A stretch of DNA of 64,000 nucleotides from a virus. The translations under genes and the position numbers were made by a program. Below, piece by piece: positions 1 through 10,323 of this stretch. A model generated the notes under the pieces. The model searched no databases and was not told the DNA's origin. It worked only from the letters and a program-made list of their open reading frames with translations. The DNA is taken from positions 62,001 through 126,000 of IMG/VR virus record IMGVR_UViG_3300040786_000030, one strand, 5' to 3'. The first letter of the stretch is position 1. Each line of letters starts with the position of its first letter.

Positions 1-2596
1 GATGTTTATAAACTGATTTTGCTGCTCTTTACCCTAAAATTGAAATTACGCATGGTATTTTCCCAAATTTAGATATAAGTGGTGTAATGGAAGGTATTCT
101 TACTTATGTAGTTGATACTCGTGATAATTTTAAGTTTCTTACAGGTACAGAAAAATATTTATAAAGCATTGGAAAAAAGTTAAAAAGTGAAAGTGAAACA
201 TTAACAGATAGAGAGAAAATAACATTAAAAAAGAGATAGTTAAACATAAAGCTTTAGCTAACTTATATGATAAAAACAATTACCACTTAAAATACTAGCA
301 AACTCTTGGTTTGGTTCTTATGGTGCACCATATATTTTAATTGGGGTGATACAGATTGTGCTGAAGAAACCACTTGTCGTGGTCGTCAGTATTTAAGGCT
401 TATGGTTAAATTTTTCTATGGTAAGTATAATTTTAGACCTTTGGTTGGTGATACAGATGGTTTTAACTTTGCAGCCCCTAGTAATATTAATGATATTAAA
501 TATGTCGCAAAAGGTAGTCACTGGAAAACAACTAACGATGGTGGTAAAGAATTAGTCGGTATTTATGCCGCATTAGCGGAATTTAACGAAACATATATGG
601 AAGGTCGTATGGGTTTAGACCTAGATGATATTTGTAGTTCAACAATTAATTTTGCTAGGAAAATTATGCAAACGATATTGGTGGTAAAATTAAATTAGTT
701 GGTAACTCGGTTAAATCTAAGAGAATGTCAGTTTATATCGAAGATTTCTTAGGTAAATCTATTCGTATGTTATTAGATGGCGATGGACATTCCTTTATTA
801 ATTACTATTATGAGTATGTTGATAAGATTTATAATTATCAAATACCATTAGTTAAAATGGCATCAAAAGCTAGGGTTAAAGCTACTATGGTAGATTATAA
901 AAGAAAGCTTTAATGAAGAATAAAGCTGGTAATCCTATGCCTAAACAAGCACATATGGAATTAGCTTTTAACGCTGAATTAGATGTTACATTAGGTGATA
1001 CACTTTATTACATTAATACTGGTACCGCTAAATCACATGGTGATTTAAAACTACTGATAAAGTAAAGATGACTAAAAACAGAAAGACCTTTATTTCAAAG
1101 AAAATGGCGTTTACCCAATTGTTGAAAAAATTGTTGAATTAAATTGTAAGTTGATTGACCCAAGTATTATCGAGAAAGATTTTGAATTGATTAAAGAATT
1201 GGAAATGCTTAAAAGGCACTTGTAGCTATTGAAACCGATGATACTGATAATACTGATAAATCTTATATATCTATTAAAAATAAAATTGAAGAAATCAATG
1301 TTAGTTTATTTACTGATGAATATAATGTTGCTCGTTATTTAGATGCTTTTAATAAAAAGTTAAACCTTTATTAGTTTGTTTTAATTTAGACGTTCGTAAT
1401 GATATTTTATTAGATATTATAAAAATTAAAGATAAGCAAACTAAAGTTATTACCGAAAAATTAAAAGATAGGACTATCTTTACTATTGGTGAGTGTGAAT
1501 TAGTTTCTGGTATATCTAATAAGGTTGGTGACCAAGATTCATATGAAGATTTAATGCGTATGGAAGATAAGGAGATTAAGTTTTGGGTTAAAGTTGATAA
1601 ACTTCCTAACAATATGGAACAAGATGAATGGGAAGTTATTGTTACTGATTACCACGAGCGTTTACGTTTAGCTAAGATAGATGGTGTTAAATATGAAAAA
1701 GATTCATTAGATGATATTATTAAACACTTAGAAATTCACGAATTAGAAAATATAATTAAAATAGGTGAACTACCAATGGATATATTTGTATTTTCAGACA
1801 TCGCTGATGATGATTCAGGATTGTTAATTTCCAGAAAATGGAACGAACCATTATGTCATAGTTCAGAATTGTTTAAATATAGTGACGAAGCTAAGAAACG
1901 ATATGAATATTATCAATTATTAAATATTAATGATGATAATAACAAATATGAACAATATTTAGATTATTTAGCTGAACAAAAATTTATAACTGGTGATACT
2001 ATGACAATTATCATTGACGAAAATGACGAATCTGCTGGTGAAAAGAATTTATTGATTTAGAAGCTATTACTGACTTAATAAAGGTTAAATCACCTAAAAT
2101 GGTTATTAAATTACCTGAAGAAAAAAAAGAAAGTAAAACTTTCTGAAGATGATGAAGAAGAAGAAGATGACGTAAATGATGAGGTAATTAAATTAGACGA
2201 TGAGGTTGATGATACTGTTGCATCAATACCAGAGGAATACCTTGAATTATTTACTCTGAAGAAAAACAAGATATTACTAACACAGCCTTAGACGATATAC
2301 ATAAACTAAAAACGTAAAACAAGAGATAAAAGCTATTTAACCGATAATGGTTGGGAAGAAAAAGCGATAATTGTTGGGTTAAAACTGATTGGTTAGATGC
2401 TGGAGAAGGTGCTGAAAACCCAAATTGGTATAGATATGAAAATTTTGATAAAGCTTATGAGATTGCTTTATCTGAAGAAAGTAATAAAACAACACCTTGG
2501 GTTACGATACAAGAATGGAAACAATCTAAAGATAAAACAGAAACAGATGAATGGGTTTCTAATAATAATAAAGGGCCGTATGGTTTATTATTTTAA
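1..2596 (+). CDS. Family B DNA polymerase (gp43-like), 5' end outside window, several frameshifts
   Basis: Replicative DNA polymerase of the phage. All three palm motifs are visible once frames are joined: motif A as DFAALYP (about 20-40), motif B as KILANSWFGSYGAP (about 285-330) and motif C as GDTDG with the two catalytic aspartates (about 445-460). A thumb-like segment with NTGTAKSHGDLK follows near 1015-1050. The 3'-5' exonuclease domain would lie upstream of the window. After motif C about 710 residues remain, far more than the roughly 275 in T4 gp43. The tail includes a strongly acidic linker (about 2140-2215) and a Trp-rich C-terminus (2351-2596). Single-base frame changes occur near 200, 290, 660, 910, 1050, 1215, 1365, 2055, 2130, 2255 and 2320. 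It is possible that the last 250 bases are a separate small gene, but no start signal is evident. Family assignment is firm; continuity to 2596 is inferred. Confidence 0.88.
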
Positions 2597-3728
2597 TATA
2601 CCCAAAATCCTTGTGGGTGGAATTTTAAAGCTGTGTTTAAATCTTGTGCTTCTTTAGCGCTCTCTCTAATTGTGATGTTGTAGATAGTTTTAATAATCTA
2701 GCATCTAATCTTTCTAAAACTGCCCTTCTTTCATCATTACCTTCAGTTATTAATGTTTCGTAATCCATAGTCCTTTCAGCTTCTGGTGGACCTACAATAC
2801 CCCCAAATTTACTCTAGTTCTACCTAGAGCTCTTTTAGCCTCAGCAATAAATAATTGCCTTACAAGAGTTCTAGTAGGTTCATTAAAATCAACGTATTCT
2901 AATCTAGATAATTCAACTTGATTTGGCATTTTAATTATATCTGGATTATCTTTTAAACAAGCATCAACATTCTCTGGGTTAGTCTCATAATAGTAATACC
3001 AAACTTGACAACCAGTCATATTTATAGAGCTTGAAACACCGCCAACACCTTGACCAAATGAAATCTTAGAACCAGGCGTGGATAAAAGATGTAATAATTT
3101 AGTACCATTTGCACCAGCTGTTATTTTATAAACTAATTCACTTCTAACTATTCTATTTTTAAGATTCATATCAGCAGCTGTCAATAAGATATCAAAGGCT
3201 GGTGCGATATAGTAACCACTTCTTTGATTAGCACCACCAGTACCTACACCACCACCTACTTGTGCGAATCCACCACCAAAACCATAATCAATACCACCAT
3301 AATTGGCTAATAACGCTTGACTCATAGCTGGTGGGGTTATCCAAAGTACTTCATTTACCTCACGATTAGCTGGTATAGTATAAACTTGTCTACCATTTTC
3401 TAACTCTACAAAGTCTTTTTAATTCCCAAGGTCCATTAGTTTGATGACCAACTTGTTTAGAATACGCATAAGTATATTGATTTACATAATCTAGACTTCT
3501 AACACTTAAAGCAAATGCCATATCGGTTGTTCCTACAGTTTTACCTAATAATGATTGCCATTGATGTTCTATTAACCATTCTTGGACATATTGAGCGTAA
3601 TCCTCAATTGCAATTTCCAAGTAAGTACATAACATTTCATCAGTTACTTCTATTTGACGAATTGGCGCACCGATAGAATGTCTAAACTGTCTGAATAATT
3701 TTTCAGTATCTTTACTACTTATACTCAT
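2593..3728 (-). CDS. Probable neck / head-tail connector protein (gp13-like)
   Basis: Reads leftward from ATG at 3728. Joining two main frames (3390-3728 and 2792-3325) through a frameshift near 3400, and further frame changes near 2790 and 2650, gives about 375 residues ending in GFWVY. The N-terminus (KLFRQFRHSIGAPIRQ, then an acidic helix ending in EWLIEHQWQSLLGK) resembles gp13-type neck proteins of T4-like phages by eye only. The middle is Gly-rich (YGGIDYGFGGGFAQVGGG), and the C-terminal half carries EPTRTLVRQLFIAEAKRALGR. Position fits: gp14- and gp15-like genes lie 2.2 kb away on the other strand. The gene is preceded on its own strand by the late-promoter-like motif at 3742-3749. Its end overlaps the polymerase end by 4 nt, convergently. 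Function is moderately uncertain; that it is a structural gene is likely. Confidence 0.55.
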
Positions 3729-3741
3729 GTTTTCTTTTTAT

Positions 3742-3749
3742 TATAAATA
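3742..3749 (-). promoter_or_regulatory. Late-promoter-like motif TATTTATA (minus strand)
   Basis: On the minus strand this reads ATATTTATAATAAAA and ends 13 nt before the ATG of the gp13-like gene. It lies in the 34-nt gap after the glutaredoxin stop, so it would give the neck gene its own late transcript inside an otherwise early-looking antisense block. Confidence 0.5.
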
Positions 3750-3762
3750 TAATAAAAATATA

Positions 3763-4017
3763 TTAAATTAAAAAATTCTTAGTTAATTCAAAACCCTCTT
3801 TAATTGTTTTAAAAGAAACGTTAGGTATTAGTAACTGTTTACCAACTTTTATAACTGGTACTTCGTCTGACTTAGTTTTCTCATATATTAATCTATATTC
3901 TTCTTTATTTTCAGGTAAAAGAACATTAACATCTCTAAAGGTTATATTATCTTTAGTTAAAAACTCTTTTAATTCATTACAGTACCCACATTTTGGTACA
4001 CTATATATCGTTAACAT
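3763..4017 (-). CDS. Glutaredoxin-like thiol-disulfide oxidoreductase
   Basis: An 84-residue protein in one intact frame. It begins [20 protein letters not shown], so the CGYC dithiol sits at residues 10-13 at the start of the first helix, as in glutaredoxins. A second signature, EVPVIKVG, supplies the cis-proline loop around residue 54. Length matches the compact glutaredoxin/NrdH class. Such proteins reduce class I ribonucleotide reductase in T4-like phages, and nrdA/nrdB are present at 46-49 kb, although far away and on the other strand. Its start codon lies inside the 3' end of the SNF2 helicase gene, so the two are probably translated from one transcript. Confidence 0.85.
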   Translation of the reverse strand: MLTIYSVPKCGYCNELKEFLTKDNITFRDVNVLLPENKEEYRLIYEKTKSDEVPVIKVGKQLLIPNVSFKTIKEGFELTKNFLI

Positions 4018-5878
4018 ATTCTCCAGATATTAATTTATCAACCAATAAGGTTGTTATTTGTTCATCGTTTAGTTTTTATCACCCATGATTATTGAAATAT
4101 TATCAGTCTTTTCTTTTAATAATTCCCATATTCTAGTACTAATAGTATCATCAAATAACTGATAATAAACATTTACGTTATTTTTTGTCCAATACGGAAA
4201 GCCCTATCTTCTGCTTGTTCATTATTACCAGGCACCCAATCAAATGAGTTAAAAATAACCACAGTACCCTCAGTTAGTGTTATCCCAACACCAGCTGATA
4301 ATATATTACCAACAAAACCTTAATCTTGGGTTTTCCTGAAATGCATCAACTGATTTTTGTTTCATCTTAGTTGTCATAAGACCATTGTGTTTAACCGCTA
4401 GTTTACCAAAATGTTCTTGTATTGTTTCTAGTTCTTCAGTAAAACTAGTAAATATAATAACTTTGCGACCCATTTCAATCGCATTTTCAGCGATATCTAT
4501 AGTGTAAGGTATTGATATTGATGCAATGTATTGTCTTAATAATATTAATTCAACTAAATCTTTTTGTGTCTCTATTGATTTTTTACCTTGTAATTTTCTT
4601 TTTCAGTATAATCATCCCATAGTTTATCATATTGTATTAACTCTTTATGTGATAATTTTTGATACATAGGTGTAATTACTTTGTCAGGCATATCTAAAAC
4701 TTCAGTTTTAATCGCCTTAAAAATATGTTTTAGTCTTAGAGGCTAATTCTTCTAAATTACTAGCACCATCAGTTAACCATATCTGTTTTTTTTGCCCATT
4801 TTAAGCACTCTAAAGAACTGTTTACCTTCACAGTATCTTACGGCATAGTGTTTCCAATTTTGAGCAATAGGGGACTTAATAATCTTTAATAAATTAAAAT
4901 AATCCATTGGTCTATTAGCTACTGGGGTACCAGTTAATAACCAAACTTTATCTATATTATATTTTACAGATAATTCCACCATAATTTTACCACGAATACT
5001 CTCGTTATTCTTTAATTTATGTGCTTCATCTATTATACATAAATCAAAATTAGCGTTAACTAAATCATGATGTATTATAACTTCCTTTTATCTTTTTATT
5101 ATTCGGTAATGTGTGAAAATTTTTAAGTATGTCAAAGTTAATTATCACAAACTTAGCGTCACCCATTTATTACCATCAATTATTGTTGTATCATTACAAA
5201 ATGTATTAATCTCTCTTCCCAGTTAATTTTAGTTGATGATGGGCAAACTACTAGTATTTTTTTAGCACCACTTTCTAATGCCGCAATAATTGATTGCATG
5301 GATTTACCTAATCCCATATCATCACCTAATATAGCACCATTTCTAGACAATAAAATTTAATACCATCTTCTTGGTGTTGGTATAATTTTTTATTGTTTTG
5401 AGATAAGATATCATTATATTTACTAAAATCAACATCAACATTAATAGGTTCAAAATATGGGTCATCATATACTTGAGTTTTAGGTAGGAAATACATCTTA
5501 GATTTTTGTTTAGTTGTTAATTTACCATATACATGATATGTTTTATCATTTTCAGCTAACATAAACTCTATTAATATTTTTCTGGTGTGAAAGCTAGTTC
5601 TTCAGTTCTTTTAATTCTTGACCTATGTAACTAGATATTCTTATCACCCTATTTATTAACATAGGGTCTCGGTTATAATTACTAACTATATAATTAATTT
5701 GATTATCAGTTAATATTATTTTACCGTTTTTTATAAAACTTTCTTTTAATTTTCTTATATATGGATTTATACCATTATAGATTTTAAGTGCTCTAAGGCT
5801 GACCTTCCCTTTATATCTGCTAATTTTATCAATTCAAAATAGTTTATTTTTATGGTTATATTTATTAAATATAATCAT
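4001..5878 (-). CDS. SNF2-family DNA helicase/ATPase
   Basis: About 620 residues after joining frames. Helicase motifs in order on the minus strand: motif I as GDDMGLGKS (about 5330-5300), a [10 protein letters not shown] segment (about 5240), motif II as [10 protein letters not shown] (about 5040-5010), motif III as WLLTGTP (about 4950-4925), a helicase-C lobe with [11 protein letters not shown] (about 4465-4430) and [10 protein letters not shown] (about 4300-4260), and motif VI as [11 protein letters not shown] (about 4225-4190). The DEAH box and the RxGQ ending are typical of SNF2/Swi2-like translocases rather than of UvsW. The N-terminal about 160 residues show no domain I recognise. In phages such enzymes are usually tied to replication, recombination or repair; the exact role here is unknown. 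Its stop overlaps the glutaredoxin start by 17 nt. Frameshifts near 5835, 5765, 5590, 5335, 5200, 5090, 4780, 4735, 4600, 4320 and 4180 look like homopolymer errors. Confidence 0.88.
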
Positions 5879-5927
5879 TATTTAAATAAAAATCAAGTGT
5901 TAAATAGTTATTAACTAAAAAAGTAAA

Positions 5928-5935
5928 TATTTATT
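5928..5935 (+). promoter_or_regulatory. Late-promoter-like motif TATTTATT
   Basis: ATATTTATTAATAAAAA, one mismatch from the common form, ending 10-11 nt before the ATG of the gp14-like gene in the divergent gap next to the SNF2 helicase. Confidence 0.4.
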
Positions 5936-5945
5936 AATAAAAACT

Positions 5946-6469
5946 ATGCGTAATAACAAAATTATACCTATAACTCGTATAAATAAATTTTTTCTGAAGA
6001 AGATTTTAACTTAGAAATTGAGATGGGTCGTGAGGCAATTGAAGGTGATGGTAACTTTACAGTTATTCTATATCAAGTTGATAGAGAATTGACTGAATAT
6101 GATAGTGTTTATGGTGAAGCGTCTAAGGATGGTATTAGGTATTCACCACCAGTTGAGCTTAAGGTTATACCAATAATGGCAGCACCTGAAAATAAGTCTT
6201 ATAATTCGTCAAATGGTGGTTTAAGACATTTACAAGATGGTCAATTGACATTTGGTATTTATGATGCACAATTAACCGAATTAAATGTAGAGTTAAATTA
6301 TGGTGATTATATAGGTTATCCAGTAACTGAAACTGAAGTACGTTATTTTAGTGTTGTTAATGATGGATTAAAAAATTATGATAATAAACATACTATAATG
6401 GGGTATAAGGGTGCTTTTCGTACCGTTGTTTGTGCGACAGTAGATGGAAACGAATTTAGAGCATTGTAA
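5946..6469 (+). CDS. Probable neck protein (gp14-like)
   Basis: About 174 residues; one frameshift near 5990 in a T-run separates the start (MRNNKIIPITRINKFF) from the remaining frame. The C-terminal half, with LNYGDYIGYPVTETEVRYF followed by a segment with paired aromatic residues and a final IMGYKGAFRT, has the order of elements of the T4 gp14 barrel (GDLIYFP and onward) by eye. The gene directly precedes the gp15-like gene (12-nt gap), as 14 precedes 15 in T4-like phages. It is shorter than T4 gp14 (256 residues). I regard the gp14 call as plausible rather than proven. Structural role is supported by the late-type motif in front of it. Confidence 0.5.
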
Positions 6470-6481
6470 ATAAATTAAACT

Positions 6482-7540
6482 ATGGGAATGCAAAAGGTTA
6501 TAGAACCAACATAAATATTAAAAATCAAAAAATAGGTCCAGAACGTAGACAAGAAATATTAGATAATATATCTGATAAAGGAACTTTTCTACCTAGAGGT
6601 GTTTTGGAAGAAGATATGGACCAAACTTTTGTTGAGTATCTGAATTCAGATACTGGGTTGTCGATTAGTATCGATGGTGCTAAAGTGCCTGTAATTTTTT
6701 TAACAATACAAAGGTGGGTTGAATTCTCTAAAACTTGGCAATTTTCAGATAAATATAAAAATATATCATTACCATTTATAACAATAATTAGAAAACCAGA
6801 TATTCAACAAGGTCAAAACCAAGCTGGCTTATGGAATATCCCAGGAAACAGAACTTACACTTATACTAAAATACCAACATGGGATGGTATAAGAGAGGGT
6901 ATGGATTTATATAAAGTACCACAACCAACATCTGTAGATTTAATGTATGAGGTTAGATTATTTACCAATAAAATGAAAGATTTAAATAAGTTCAATAGAA
7001 AAATTCAAAGAGCTTTCCAGTCAAATCAATCATATATAAACGTTAATGGTCATCCAATGCCTTTAAAGTTAGAAAGTATCGGTGATGAAAGTAATATCGA
7101 AGATTTTGAAAATAGACGATTTTATGTTCAAATGTTTGAAATGAAATTACTAGGTTATATTTTAGATGAAGATGATTATGAAGTCGTACCAACAATAAAT
7201 AGAACCATGTTAACGATTGAAGTGGAAGAAACTAGAATAGTTTCAGATATTGTATTTGATACTGATAAAAAAGGGTAACACTGCGACTTATAGTTTTGTC
7301 TTTAAACCAAAATCAGATTCTAAATTTTCATTTACCGCACAATATGATATAACATTTACACAATTAATCGATATTCAAAACATTTCTAATATTAGTATTA
7401 GAGTTAATGGTGTGCTAGTATTAAATGGGTTAATAATGTCAAACTCAATAATATTAAAGTCTAGTGACATTGTTGAAATTAAAATAATAAAAAATAACTT
7501 GGTGACAGGTATATTTAAACCAATCGGAACTACTATATAA
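6482..7540 (+). CDS. Tail terminator / proximal sheath stabilizer (gp15-like)
   Basis: About 350 residues after joining three frames (changes near 6515 and 7270). Residues around 140-230 contain TSVDLMYEVRLFTNKMKDL, then NGHPMPLKLESIGDES, then NRRFYVQMFEMKLLGYI. This parallels the T4 gp15 order: a beta strand with IYELSIFTRYEDD, a FGNDIPFKRDIKI strand, and RRIEWSLTFEVNGW. In T4, gp15 caps the sheath and tube at the head-proximal end and binds gp14. The C-terminal about 95 residues after 7265 have no T4 counterpart that I recognise and look like a small beta domain. The stop and the next start overlap as TAATG, suggesting coupled translation. Confidence 0.68.
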
Positions 7541-7931
7541 TGAGTTGTAACACAAATTTATCAGATATTAACCAAACTTTTATCGTTGAGGCTATTATCA
7601 CAACTGATGCATATAGTGGTGCTTGTGATGGTGTTCATACTAACGAATTACTTAGTTGTGATGGTGACGCAACAATATATCTATCAACTGGTGAGACAAT
7701 TTTAATACTAGTATTACATCATCAGGAGATGGTGAAATTGATTTAGGTTTACCTGTTAGAAGATTTAGAAATATTAATACAATTAGTGGTGCGTCTACAG
7801 TTTGGATATCTAGTATTAAAATTATAACACCAACATTAGATTTAGGGTTAGATTCTGATGGTAATATTAGACAAATAACTGCAAATAATTCGGTTATTAG
7901 TTATGATGTTTTAGAAGGTGGCACATATTAA
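7540..7931 (+). CDS. Small structural protein of unknown function
   Basis: About 130 residues in two frames (change near 7700). Starts MSCNTNLSDINQTFIVEAII and ends in VISYDVLEGGTY. It is beta-strand rich with Asn/Thr/Ser bias and a repeated CDG element (ACDGVH and SCDGDA). It starts within the stop codon of the gp15-like gene and precedes the tail fibre cluster. A small fibre or tail-tip component would fit, but I do not recognise a family. Confidence 0.6.
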
Positions 7932-7966
7932 CATAAAAAATAAATAAATAAAGGTCAAAATTAACA

Positions 7967-7974
7967 TATTTATA
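7967..7974 (+). promoter_or_regulatory. Late-promoter-like motif TATTTATA
   Basis: ATATTTATATAAAAAA ending 16 nt before the ATG of the first tail fibre gene. Confidence 0.5.
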
Positions 7975-7990
7975 TAAAAAAGATAAAACA

Positions 7991-10174
7991 ATGGCAAAAA
8001 AGAAATGCGACATTAATAATTAAAAATAATGCAAATTCAAACGCACCATTTTCTGGTGCTTCGTTATATGCTGGTGAGGCTATTGTAAATACCGCTGGTG
8101 GTGTAATGATGTTCTCTGGTGTTACTAGTGGGTCAAATGATTGGGTACCAGCTGGTATTGGTGCTAATGCTAACTTTTTGAGGTTGGTTCTAATTTATAT
8201 AATTTAAAAATTAGAAACCAAATAAGTTCTTATAGTGGTTTAACTAATTTATCTGGTAAATTTTATCTGGTACTACAAATGGTTTTGTATTAGGTAATAT
8301 ATCTGCCATAGCTGGTATTGATACTTACCTTACTGGTGGTACATATAATAACCCAACTGGTACTGCTACGTATACTAATAATTTTGGTGGTATATTTAAT
8401 GTGAGTGGGTTTTACACTGGTGCAACTGATGTATTTATAACTGGCGCAACTACTAATAACTCAAATAAATCTTATAATTTCACAAATAATACTGGTGGAA
8501 CATTTAGTGTATCTGCATTAACTGATATATTTCTTACAGGTGGTACTCCTAATAACTCAACCAAATCTTATACTTTAACAAATAATACTGGTGGAACATT
8601 TAACGTATCAGCATTAACTGATATATTTCTTACTGGTGCAACCGCAAATAATATAACCAAAACTTATACATTCGCAAATAATACTGGTGGAACCTTTAAT
8701 GTGTCTGCATTAACTGATATATTTGTTAGTGGTGGAACATATTCAGCTGGAACAGCAACATTTACGAATAGTACTGGTGGAACATTTAATGTATCTGGGT
8801 TTAGCGCATTAGGTAATGATACCGTAGTAACAGGTGGTACACCTAATAACTCAACCAAATCTTATACTTTCGCAAATAATACTGGTGGTACATTTAACGT
8901 ATCAGCATTAACTGATATATTTCTTACTGGTGGTACACCTAATAACTCAACCAAATCTTATACTTTAACAAATAATACTGGTGGAACATTTAATGTATCC
9001 GCATTAACTGATATATTTCTTACTGGCGCAACTCCAAATAATATAACCAAAACATATAGTTTTGCAAATAATACTGGTGGAACCTTTAATGTGTCTGCAT
9101 TAACTGATATATTTGTTAGTGGTGGAACATATTCAACTGGAACAGCAACATTTAATAATAGTACTGGTGGAACATTTAATGTAGCTGGGTTTTACACTGG
9201 GGCAACTGATGTATTTGTTACTAGTGGTACTCTAATAACTCAACCAAAACTTATAGTTTTGCAAATAATACTGGTGGAACGTTTAATGTGTCAGCATTAA
9301 CTGATATATTTATTACAGGTGGTACTGCGAATAACATAACAAAACTTATACTTTAACAAATAATACTGGTGGAACATTTAATATATCAGCATTAACTGAT
9401 ATATTTGTTACTGGTGCTACATATAATGCTGGAACAACAACGTTTAGGAATAGTACGGGTGGTACTTTACCGCTACTGGTTATAATACTGGAGACACTTT
9501 ACAAGTGGATTCACATATTCATCAACCGAAAATAAATTAACGATTGCTAGAAATCAAGGTCAACCAGATTTAAGTGTTTTTATAACAACAGTATCTGGGT
9601 TAACAGTATCTGATTTATCAACCAATAGACTTGTCTATACAACAACTAATGGTAAATTAATAACTGGTACAGCAATATTTGATGGTACCAACATGTCATT
9701 ACCAAGTGCTGGTTCTTTAAGTGTCGGTACAGGTGGTTTAACTATTGGTACAGGTGGTTCGGCTGGTATTAGTGGTACAGGTGATTTAGTTGTTAATGGT
9801 AATTTAACAGTATTTGGTGGTAGTATCTCAGCATTTACATCACAATTATATGTTGAGGATAATAATATTACACTTAATTATAACCCTACTGGTAATACAA
9901 TATCAACATCTGTTGGTGCTGGTTGGACGATACAAGATGGTAATGGTATAATTGAGGTGATATCAGTATGGATATTAGAACCATGAGTACTTTAACGGGT
10001 ATTACCGCAACTCAAGTACCTAACATAACAGAGTATACTGGTTTAAATGGTTTTACAAATAGAGGTTTAGTAACTCAACTAAACGATATAGTTATTAGAA
10101 GTAACAACGTTACAATACCTAATGGTGTTAGAGTATTAGCCGAATTTGACATTTTAGATGGTGGTAGTTACTAA
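7991..10174 (+). CDS. Repeat-rich tail fibre / adhesin protein A
   Basis: About 730 residues after joining frames (changes near 8010, 8180, 8265, 9230, 9345, 9470 and 9955). The N-terminus (NNANSNAPFSGASLYAGEA after the first frame change) has the layout of phage fibre N-termini that attach to the baseplate. The centre (about residues 100-490) is about twelve copies of a roughly 32-residue Thr/Asn/Gly unit centred on NNTGGTFNVSALTDIF. A Gly/Thr-rich stretch (LSVGTGGLTIGTGGSAGISG) and a VNGNLTVFGGSISAF segment follow, the latter common in fibre stalks. No enzymatic domain, no intramolecular chaperone (S74) motif seen. Probable host-receptor binding fibre, first of three in tandem; closed by a strong terminator. 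Confidence 0.8.
8290..9460 (+). repeat. About 96-bp tandem repeats in fibre A
   Basis: About twelve copies encoding variants of TDIFLTGGTPNNSTKSYT plus NNTGGTFNVSAL. There is a higher order: the run at about 8520-8800 is repeated with few changes at about 8840-9190. A variant unit (VSGGTY plus GTATF plus NSTGGTFNVSGF) also occurs in fibre C at 12790-12870 and 16004-16500. Confidence 0.85.
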
Positions 10175-10194
10175 ATAATATAACTTAAATAATT

Positions 10195-10223
10195 AAAAGA
10201 GGCTTCGGTCTCTTTTTTTTTTG
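10195..10223 (+). terminator. Intrinsic terminator with UUCG tetraloop
   Basis: Stem AAAGAGGC, loop TTCG, then GTCTCTTT followed by a run of T to about 10222. A C(UUCG)G tetraloop is unusually stable. It closes the fibre A transcript 20 nt after its stop. Confidence 0.85.
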
Positions 10224-10251
10224 TTTTATCTAATAATCTTTAATTTACATA

Positions 10252-10259
10252 TATTTATA
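10252..10259 (+). promoter_or_regulatory. Late-promoter-like motif TATTTATA
   Basis: ATATTTATATTATAAT, 64 nt before the ATG of fibre B, so this transcript would have an unusually long leader containing the palindrome at 10266-10279. Confidence 0.45.
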
Positions 10260-10265
10260 TTATAA

Positions 10266-10279
10266 TGGTTATATAACCA
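10266..10279. repeat. 14-bp perfect palindrome in fibre B leader
   Basis: TGGTTATATAACCA, a perfect inverted repeat at the expected transcription start of the fibre B mRNA. It could be an operator site or a 5' stabilizing hairpin; nothing in the sequence decides between these. Confidence 0.4.
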
Positions 10280-10323
10280 AAAAATAATAACTCTAATATA
10301 GAGATTTACAAAATACCATATAT

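Noticed and set aside
8664-8858. Minus-strand open frame in fibre A (similar ones at 15832-16119 and 30901-31347)
   Set aside because: Open only because the coding strand is repetitive or poor in complementary stop codons; no start signals or families.
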